Positions 1 through 4,771 of a stretch of DNA of 6,112 bases are shown here, in pieces. The notes beneath the pieces are model-generated. The model had not been told where the DNA came from and made no database searches. It was given only the letters and a program-made list of their open reading frames with translations. The stretch lies in the NCBI GenBank assembly GCA_017621195.1, contig JAGATO010000166.1, forward strand, positions 1-6,112. The letters are read 5' to 3'. This DNA is from Bacillota bacterium (lineage in GTDB: Bacteria > Bacillota > Clostridia > Peptostreptococcales > Anaerovoracaceae). The position numbers and the translations under genes were made by a program. Each line of letters opens with the position of its first letter. Position 1 is the first letter of the stretch.

Positions 1-1
1 A

Positions 2-487
2 CTGCTGTTCGCTCTGAACGCTTCCACCCGGGAACTGGCCGTGGAACGGGGCAGGGAAGAGGCGCTGACCACCATGCAGAACCTCCTTCCCGGCAGCGGC
101 AGCTTCACCGAAGAGCCTTACGATGGCGATGACGGACGGATTACGTCGGTATTTCGTGGGGAGAACGGCTGCGTGGTGGAAACGGAAGTGGACGGATACG
201 CCGGGACGATGGTGGTCTGGACCGGCGTAGATGACGACGGACGTGTCAAGGGCGTAGCGATCCGGGATCTGAAGGAGACGGCGGGCCTTGGCTTTGAGGC
301 GGCTCGGAACCGGGCGTTTCTGGAACAGTTTTTAGATACCGGAGGCGAAGCCAGCATCGGCGTCACCGTGGATGCTTTGACGGGAGCAACGGTCACGTCC
401 CGGTCGGTAATGCGGGCCGTCAACGCGGCGGTGGCGTATGTATCCGGCGCGGATGTGATGACGGCGCCAACGAAATGGGGTGGTTGA
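2..487 (+). CDS. FMN-binding domain protein, RnfG/NqrC-like (5' truncated)
   Basis: The frame is open to the left edge, so the true start lies outside the window; the GTG at 41 is internal, since the codons before it (LLFALNAST) read like the end of an N-terminal membrane anchor. What is visible is an extracytoplasmic FMN-binding domain: a segment on the VDDDGRVKGVAI pattern, then KETAGLG (nt 272-292), matching the ETPGLG signature of RnfG/NqrC proteins, then DALTGATVTS (nt 371-400), matching the D-x-x-[ST]-G-A-[ST] motif where ApbE attaches FMN through a phosphoester; the acceptor would be the Thr encoded at 389-391. Known family role: electron relay in Rnf, Nqr and other flavin-based extracytoplasmic electron-transfer systems. 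The next gene is not rnfE, which normally follows rnfG in clostridial rnf operons, so this may be an Rnf-like or stand-alone flavinylated redox protein. The domain is confident; membership in a full Rnf complex is not. Confidence 0.85.
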   Translation: MLFALNASTRELAVERGREEALTTMQNLLPGSGSFTEEPYDGDDGRITSVFRGENGCVVETEVDGYAGTMVVWTGVDDDGRVKGVAIRDLKETAGLGFEAARNRAFLEQFLDTGGEASIGVTVDALTGATVTSRSVMRAVNAAVAYVSGADVMTAPTKWGG

Positions 488-488
488 T

Positions 489-890
489 ATGTGGTTGTTT
501 CTCATAACAGGAGGTCTGTGTGCAGCTGGTCGGCTGACCGCTGTGATGTTTCCCGGCATGATCCTTCCGAAGCCGGATGTGTCCATGCTGCTTTGGATCA
601 GCGTCGCTGCTCTGGTCCTTCGCGGAATGCGGCGCTTCGGCGTCCGACTGTGGGATGGTATGGCGGCGCTGATTGCCTTCGGCCTGTTTCCTCTGGCAGC
701 GGGGATTTTGCCCGGAAGCGACTGTTGGCGGCTGGCGCTGGCAGGTGCGGCGGTCTATGCGTCCGCTGCGGAGGTGATGGATGCCATCGGGGAGCGGGTA
801 GCTTCCGGAGGACGCGGCAATGTCACCTTTGCGGTCAACGGTCTGCTTTTGGGGCTGGTCGGTCAGGCGATGAACCACATCTTTTTTTGA
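489..890 (+). CDS. Small polytopic membrane protein of unknown function
   Basis: This 133-aa protein is very hydrophobic, with about four or five likely membrane segments (roughly residues 2-22, 31-47, 57-76, 80-98 and 112-131) split by short basic or polar loops such as RGMRRFGVR (45-53) and the GERVASGGRGN loop (101-111). I do not recognise the family. It lacks the features of RnfE/RnfA and shows no cofactor motif. The ATG at 489 begins one base after the TGA of the flavoprotein gene, so the two are surely cotranscribed and probably translationally coupled; GGGGTGG at 478-484 could serve as a weak ribosome binding site. A GTG at 480 in the same frame would add three residues and overlap the upstream gene, but has no Shine-Dalgarno. 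By position it could anchor, or work with, the FMN-binding protein. A hairpin terminator follows 20 bases after the stop. Confidence 0.75.
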   Translation: MWLFLITGGLCAAGRLTAVMFPGMILPKPDVSMLLWISVAALVLRGMRRFGVRLWDGMAALIAFGLFPLAAGILPGSDCWRLALAGAAVYASAAEVMDAIGERVASGGRGNVTFAVNGLLLGLVGQAMNHIFF

Positions 891-910
891 AACGGTGAAA
901 GTGAAAGGCT

Positions 911-942
911 CGCTGGCGTCACCGCCAGCGTACCTCTTTTTT
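911..942 (+). terminator. Intrinsic terminator after the flavoprotein operon
   Basis: A perfect 8-bp stem, CGCTGGCG (911-918) and CGCCAGCG (923-930), closes a TCAC tetraloop and is followed by ctcTTTTTT (935-942). The GC-rich stem plus T-run starts 20 bases past the stop codon of the membrane protein gene. It marks the end of the first operon and separates it from the glucosidase promoter. Confidence 0.9.
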
Positions 943-948
943 CGATTT

Positions 949-982
949 TTGCACTGGAAATCCTGTCGGAATGCGCTATAAT
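949..982 (+). promoter_or_regulatory. Candidate promoter of the alpha-glucosidase gene
   Basis: A perfect -10 hexamer TATAAT lies at 977-982, 32 bases before the start codon. The -35 is poor: TTGCAC at 949-954 is a good match but sits 22 bases away, while the hexamer at the ideal 17-base spacing (CTGGAA, 954-959) is a weak match. That combination would fit an activator-dependent or weak promoter. No convincing CcpA cre site was found around it. Confidence 0.6.
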
Positions 983-1014
983 AGGTAGCGAATACAGACG
1001 AGGAGAATGAAACA

Positions 1015-2706
1015 ATGAAAAAACATTGGTGGAACGATAAAATCGCATATCAGATCTATCCCAAAAGCTTTCTCGATACCGACGGTGACGGGATCGGCGA
1101 CCTGAAGGGAATCCTGTCCAAGCTGGACTATCTGAAGGAACTGGGCGTAGACATCATCTGGCTGTCACCCATCTACAAATCGCCCTTTGTGGATCAGGGC
1201 TACGACATTCCCGATTATTTCAGCATTGCCGAGGAATTCGGAACCATGGAGGAATTCGACCTTCTGCTGAACGAAGCGAAGAAGCGGGATATGTACATCG
1301 TCATGGATCTGGTGGTCAACCACTGCTCCGATCAGCACCCCTGGTTTCAGAAGGCGCTGGCGGATCCCGACGGAGAGTATGCCGATTATTTTTACTTCGT
1401 CAAAAGCAGGGACGGCAAGGCGCCCAGCAACCTGCGGGGCTACTTTGGCGGAAGCGTCTGGGAACCGGTTCCCGGGACGGACAAGTATTATCTGCACATG
1501 TTTGCCAAAGAGCAGCCGGATCTGAACTGGGAGAACCCCCGACTGCGGCGTCAGATCTACGATATGGTGAACTGGTGGCTGGAGAAGGGACTGGCGGGAT
1601 TTCGCATCGATGCCATCATCAACATCAAGAAGGTACTCAGCTTTCCCAGCTACGAACCGGACGGTCCCGACGGACTGGCCTTCTGCACGAAGATGGTGGA
1701 CGAGGCCAGCGGCATCGGCGACTTTCTTCAGGAGCTGAAGAGGGAGACCTTCGCCAGATACGACGCCTTTACCGTAGGTGAAGTGTTCAATATGAAGGAA
1801 GAGGAACTGCAGGAGTTCATCGGAGATGAAGGGCATTTCTCCACCATATTCGATTTCAGCGCTCACATTCTGACCTTCGGAGACCACGGCTGGTACGATG
1901 AAAAGCCGCTGGAATTTGAAGCGTGGCGCAGCGCCCTGTTTCAGGCCCAAAAGGAGGTGCAGAGCGTGGGCTTTCTGGCAAACATCATCGAAAACCACGA
2001 CGAACCGCGGGGAGCCAGCCGATACCTTCCGACCTGGGCGCAGAACGACGCCGGAAAGAAGATGCTTGCCACCACGTCGATCCTGCTGCGGGGAATTCCG
2101 TTCATCTATCAGGGCCAGGAGATCGGCATGACCAACTGCCGCAGAAGCGACATTTCGGAGTACAACGACATCAACACCCTGGATCAGTACAAGCTGGCAG
2201 TGGAGGCCGGATGCACGAAGGAAGAAGCGCTGCAGTGCTGCTTCGAACACAGCCGGGATAATGCCAGAACGCCGATGCAGTGGAGCGCCGGGCCCAACGG
2301 CGGCTTCACCGACGGAACACCCTGGCTGGCCGTAAATCCCAACTTCACCCAGATCAACGTGGAGGAGCAGCAGGGACGGCCCGATTCGGTGCTGTCGTAC
2401 TACAAGGAGCTGATCGCTCTGCGCAAATCCCCGGAATACCGGGAGATCTTCGCCTACGGCGATCTGGTTCCGGCCTTTGAGGAGCTGCCGGGAATCTTCG
2501 CCTACTGGCGGGTGGATCGGGAAACGGGCCGCAGAATTCTGGTTGCCGGCAACTACGGTACGGAGGCGCAGGTTATTTCCACGGCGCCGGGAGCAAAGCT
2601 GCTTTTGAGCAACCTGCCTCAAAGCGGAACGGAAGTGAGCAGCGGAAGCTCGGAGAGCGAACAGCTGCGGCTGGAGCCGTGCGGCTGCGCGGTGGTTCTC
2701 ATCTAG
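1015..2706 (+). CDS. malL: Alpha-glucosidase / oligo-1,6-glucosidase, GH13 subfamily 31-like
   Basis: This cytoplasmic glycoside hydrolase (563 aa, full family length, no signal peptide) releases glucose from the non-reducing end of imported short alpha-glucosides such as isomaltose or maltose. The (beta/alpha)8 barrel fills about residues 1-480. Visible motifs are the Ca-binding loop DTDGDGIGD (21-29); region I DLVVNH (98-103); QPDLN (167-171), typical of the oligo-1,6-glucosidase group; GFRIDAI with nucleophile Asp199; TVGEVF with acid/base Glu256; and ENHDEPR with Asp329. The C-terminal 80 residues form the usual beta domain. Residue 200, after the nucleophile, is Ala rather than the Val of classical oligo-1,6-glucosidases, so specificity may be broader or favour alpha-1,4 bonds. 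Trehalose-6-phosphate hydrolase and dextran glucosidase are alternatives, and the malL symbol is tentative. AGGAG at 1001-1005 supports the start. No sugar transporter or regulator lies nearby; it appears to be a single-gene unit. Confidence 0.92.
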   Translation: MKKHWWNDKIAYQIYPKSFLDTDGDGIGDLKGILSKLDYLKELGVDIIWLSPIYKSPFVDQGYDIPDYFSIAEEFGTMEEFDLLLNEAKKRDMYIVMDLVVNHCSDQHPWFQKALADPDGEYADYFYFVKSRDGKAPSNLRGYFGGSVWEPVPGTDKYYLHMFAKEQPDLNWENPRLRRQIYDMVNWWLEKGLAGFRIDAIINIKKVLSFPSYEPDGPDGLAFCTKMVDEASGIGDFLQELKRETFARYDAFTVGEVFNMKEEELQEFIGDEGHFSTIFDFSAHILTFGDHGWYDEKPLEFEAWRSALFQAQKEVQSVGFLANIIENHDEPRGASRYLPTWAQNDAGKKMLATTSILLRGIPFIYQGQEIGMTNCRRSDISEYNDINTLDQYKLAVEAGCTKEEALQCCFEHSRDNARTPMQWSAGPNGGFTDGTPWLAVNPNFTQINVEEQQGRPDSVLSYYKELIALRKSPEYREIFAYGDLVPAFEELPGIFAYWRVDRETGRRILVAGNYGTEAQVISTAPGAKLLLSNLPQSGTEVSSGSSESEQLRLEPCGCAVVLI

Positions 2707-2822
2707 CGCACCGTATGCAGCGGCGACCACTCATATAGCGTACCGCATGCAGCGGCGGCGTATTCATTCTCCAATGTGTCGTAAAGCCCCTTGCGTTCGC
2801 TGTGGAGAACGTCATAGTACAT
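2703..2822 (-). CDS. Doubtful 39-codon leftward ORF between the glucosidase and radical SAM genes
   Basis: An ATG-initiated minus-strand frame of 39 codons begins MYYDVLHSERKGLYDTLENE and ends in PLHTVR, with its TAG overlapping the last codons of the glucosidase on the other strand. The composition is protein-like (mixed charged and aromatic residues, no low complexity in the first 21). Against it, there is no Shine-Dalgarno, the ATG sits inside the candidate -10 box (so a transcript from that promoter would lack it), and the last third is made of the repeat units. It may be a remnant of a gene, part of a repeat element, or chance. I do not recognise a family. Confidence 0.2.
   Translation of the reverse strand: MYYDVLHSERKGLYDTLENEYAAAACGTLYEWSPLHTVR
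2704..2767. repeat. Two diverged hairpin-forming repeat units
   Basis: Two units lie 32 bases apart and match at 20 of 22 positions (2704-2725 against 2736-2757), with the shared core ATGCAGCGGCG. Each unit folds into a small hairpin: CCGC-ATGCA-GCGG in the right copy and CCGT-ATGCA-GCGG in the left, where the C-to-T change turns a G:C pair into a G:U pair. The left copy starts on the stop codon of the glucosidase gene. The 32-base offset is not a multiple of three, so in-frame coding does not explain the repetition. It could be a local duplication or a small family of dispersed intergenic repeats; other copies cannot be tested within this window. Confidence 0.6.
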
Positions 2823-2850
2823 TATAAATAGACGATGCAAATGCAATCAA
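2821..2850 (-). promoter_or_regulatory. Candidate leftward promoter in the intergenic region
   Basis: On the minus strand, TTGATT (2850-2845) and a perfect TATAAT (2826-2821) are separated by 18 bases. A transcript from here would start near 2813 and run through the repeat pair into the antisense strand of the glucosidase 3' end. No recognisable gene lies downstream. The AT-rich intergenic composition raises the chance of a coincidental match. Confidence 0.4.
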
Positions 2851-2856
2851 TGGCGG

Positions 2857-2889
2857 AAAAGTGCTCAAACAGTGAGTTTGAGCGCTTTT
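2857..2889. terminator. Near-symmetric intrinsic terminator (probably bidirectional)
   Basis: A 14-bp stem with one G:U pair, AAAAGTGCTCAAAC (2857-2870) and GTTTGAGCGCTTTT (2876-2889), closes an AGTGA loop. The stem begins with AAAA and ends with TTTT, so either strand gives a hairpin running into U residues. It lies 150 bases past the glucosidase stop and 84 bases before the radical SAM start, and most simply ends the glucosidase transcript. Confidence 0.8.
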
Positions 2890-2895
2890 GTAATG

Positions 2896-2939
2896 GGAGG
2901 AAAACCTCCGGAAATCTTCGGCACCGGTTCGGTTATGAT
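2896..2939 (+). promoter_or_regulatory. Candidate promoter and inverted repeat upstream of the radical SAM operon
   Basis: TATGAT at 2934-2939 is a fair -10 element 34 bases before the start codon; no good -35 is seen at the expected spacing (2911-2916 is GAAATC). Just upstream of that -35 position is a perfect inverted repeat GGAGG-AAAA-CCTCC (2896-2909), which could be a regulator site. A weak core promoter beside an inverted repeat would suit activation or regulated expression, but this is only suggestive. Confidence 0.4.
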
Positions 2940-2973
2940 AGAACAAAACGGAGAGTGTAAAGGAGGAGATGCG

Positions 2974-4071
2974 ATGATCCGCGTGACGAAAGACCGTACA
3001 TACGATTATATATCGCTGTTTAACGATGAAAACGGAGAGTACCGGCGGGCAGTGGATCAGGAGGATGATCCTTTCATGGCCGACTATCCTCACCTGATCG
3101 ACGTGGGGATCATGGGGAGCTGCGTTCACGGAAGGAGCGGACTGTGCGAAAGCGCCGGAGTTCAGTGCTATCAGAACGGCCGCGGTCAGGCCGGGCCGGA
3201 TATGAGATTGGAGGACTACCGTTGGATCGTGGATCAATCCAGAGGAAGAACCTTTGAGATCGCCCTGGGAGGCCGCGGTGATCCGGATATGCACCCGCAG
3301 TTTGAAGAGATCGTCCGGTATACGAGAGAACAGGGAATCGTCCCCAACTTCACCACGTCGGGATTGGGAATGACGCCGGAGAAGGCCCGGATCTGCAGAG
3401 AGTATTGCGGCGCTGTGGCCGTCAGCTGGTATTCCCGGCTGGGAAGTGAAAACGGCTACACGGAACGGGCGATCCGGATGCTTCTGGATGCGGGGGTGAG
3501 GACCAACGTTCACTATGTCCTGGGGAACAACACCATCGACGAAGCGCTGATCCGACTGAAGAAGAAGCTGTTCCCCAAAGAGGTGAACGCTGTGGTCTTC
3601 CTGCTTCACAAGCCGGTGGGCCAGGGGCGGCCGGAGCAGGTACTGCGGACGGACGATCTCCGGGTAGAGGAATTCTTCCGCCTGGCGGACGCAGGAGGAT
3701 TTCCGTTCCGCATCGGTTTCGACAGCTGCTCCATTCCGGGGATTCTGCACTGGGGAAGCCGCACCGATCTGTCCAGCATCGACACCTGCGAGGGCGGGCG
3801 GTTTTCCATGTACATCGGGGCGGACATGGTTGCCCTGCCCTGCTCCTTCGACAACCAGGCTCGACGATATGGCGTGGAACTGTCGAAGAAAACGACGGTA
3901 GAGGACGCCTGGAACAGTCCGACTTTTGCGCGGTTTCGGGAACGTCTGCGCCTGCACTGTCCTGGCTGTGAAAAGAGAGAGGCCTGCATGGGAGGATGCC
4001 CTCTGGAGCCTTCCATCGTCCTGTGCAATGACAGGGAAAATTCGGGAGAGAAGGAAAGGAGAGAGCGATGA
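2974..4071 (+). CDS. Radical SAM/SPASM protein with atypical N-terminal cysteine spacing, candidate maturase
   Basis: 365 aa. AAGGAGG at 2960-2966, seven bases upstream, selects the ATG at 2974; longer in-frame starts run back into the terminator hairpin. No CX3CX2C motif is present. Instead Cys50, Cys58 and Cys65 (CX7CX6C, ending AGVQCYQNG) are the likely ligands of the SAM-binding 4Fe-4S cluster. LGGRGDPDMH (98-107) matches the GGEP-type SAM contact after strand beta-2, followed by barrel segments such as NFTTSG (125-130) and TNVHYVLG (177-184). The C-terminus has SPASM cysteines for auxiliary clusters: Cys272, Cys290, then CPGCEKREACMGGC (329-342, exactly CX2CX5CX3C) and Cys351. SPASM enzymes typically modify ribosomally made peptides or proteins (sactipeptide enzymes, anaerobic sulfatase maturases). 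The gene overlaps the next by four bases, which makes that product the prime candidate substrate. The exact reaction is unknown; family assignment is firm, the maturase role inferred. Confidence 0.85.
   Translation: MIRVTKDRTYDYISLFNDENGEYRRAVDQEDDPFMADYPHLIDVGIMGSCVHGRSGLCESAGVQCYQNGRGQAGPDMRLEDYRWIVDQSRGRTFEIALGGRGDPDMHPQFEEIVRYTREQGIVPNFTTSGLGMTPEKARICREYCGAVAVSWYSRLGSENGYTERAIRMLLDAGVRTNVHYVLGNNTIDEALIRLKKKLFPKEVNAVVFLLHKPVGQGRPEQVLRTDDLRVEEFFRLADAGGFPFRIGFDSCSIPGILHWGSRTDLSSIDTCEGGRFSMYIGADMVALPCSFDNQARRYGVELSKKTTVEDAWNSPTFARFRERLRLHCPGCEKREACMGGCPLEPSIVLCNDRENSGEKERRER
4055..4061 (+). promoter_or_regulatory. Ribosome binding site inside the radical SAM gene for the coupled downstream gene
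   Basis: AAAGGAG lies six bases before the ATG at 4068, inside the final codons of the radical SAM gene, which encode the charged tail GEKERRER. The downstream gene therefore has both its own Shine-Dalgarno and a stop-start overlap, which favours tightly linked expression of the two proteins. Confidence 0.75.
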
Positions 4072-4751
4072 AGATTCGAACCGGGTTTGTGACCAACAGC
4101 AGCAGTTCCAGCTTTATCATGGGATCAGAGAACGAAGAAGTGACGAAGGATGCGATCCTTCACGTGATTCAGGAGTTGTATCGGGAATACTTTGCCATTC
4201 GGGACCGGCTGATGGAACGGATGGACGAGTATCATCTGATTTGGAATGAAGAGTACCAGACCTTCGATGTCAGGGAGGATGCGGATTGGAGGGATGTGGA
4301 GGACAACCTGCACCGAGATTTCGGGATCGATACCTGGTACCATTACGGTTACGACATCGGCTGGCTGGACGTGAAGACCTACCGGGATTACGAGGTATAT
4401 TGGAAAGAAAGGAGAAAGGACGGATGGTACGAGCCCTTTACCATGGCGGACTATACGGTGGGAGAAGTGGATCAATGCCTCTTCGATGAAAGCATTTTCG
4501 GGTGGTACATCCACTGTGACGGAACGGTGCAAGAGGAAGAAGGAGCCTGTGAGCATTGTGAATTGTCGTTTGACGATGAACGCTGCAAAGCCTACCGTCA
4601 GGGGGTCAGGAACGGTACGATCACCGAAGGAAATCGCGTCACTGCGGTACTGGGAAAGATCTGCGTGGAAAGCTGGGAAGGGGACATCCCGTATTACGTG
4701 GCCCACAAGCTCAGCGGGATGTCCCGGTTTTCCTGCATTCACATGGGATAG
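4068..4751 (+). CDS. Protein with N-terminal GFVTNSSSSSF segment, candidate substrate of the radical SAM enzyme
   Basis: 227 aa, soluble, acidic, rich in Trp, Tyr and Asp; no signal peptide or membrane segment. It opens MKIRTGFVTNSSSSSFI. From memory, this start recurs in otherwise varied uncharacterised proteins of bacteria and archaea, but I cannot verify that here. Five serines (11-15) use AGC, AGC, AGT, TCC, AGC, so the run is not a simple codon repeat. Residues 22-130 are a charged aromatic region with no recognised fold. The rest carries seven cysteines (137, 150, 161, 164, 173, 199, 223), including CEHC (161-164), which could bind metal. The end has EGDIPYYVAHKL (204-215), then FSCIHMG. 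The ATG overlaps the radical SAM stop codon (ATGA), so the genes are cotranscribed. A modification target, or a protein needing a modified N-terminus for activity, is plausible; no function can be named. It is convergent with the aldolase gene 20 bases away. Confidence 0.8.
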   Translation: MKIRTGFVTNSSSSSFIMGSENEEVTKDAILHVIQELYREYFAIRDRLMERMDEYHLIWNEEYQTFDVREDADWRDVEDNLHRDFGIDTWYHYGYDIGWLDVKTYRDYEVYWKERRKDGWYEPFTMADYTVGEVDQCLFDESIFGWYIHCDGTVQEEEGACEHCELSFDDERCKAYRQGVRNGTITEGNRVTAVLGKICVESWEGDIPYYVAHKLSGMSRFSCIHMG

Positions 4752-4771
4752 AGCCGAAGCGTCCGGGCCGC

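Noticed and set aside
1165..2730. 521-codon minus-strand open frame opposite the glucosidase gene
   Set aside because: It is a shadow frame produced by codon bias in the GH13 gene, which has complete catalytic motifs; the antisense product is low in recognisable features and has no ribosome binding site.
2872..2973. N-terminal extension of the radical SAM protein to a GTG at 2872 or an ATG at 2935
   Set aside because: The GTG is inside the loop of the terminator hairpin and the ATG inside the candidate -10 box; AAGGAGG points clearly to 2974.
2812..3957. 381-codon minus-strand open frame opposite the radical SAM gene
   Set aside because: It crosses the terminator hairpin and is the complement of a gene with intact SPASM cysteines; no start signal supports it.
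4095..4115. Serine tract as a phase-variable simple repeat
   Set aside because: The serine codons are mixed (AGC, AGC, AGT, TCC, AGC) and form no long identical unit, so slippage is unlikely.
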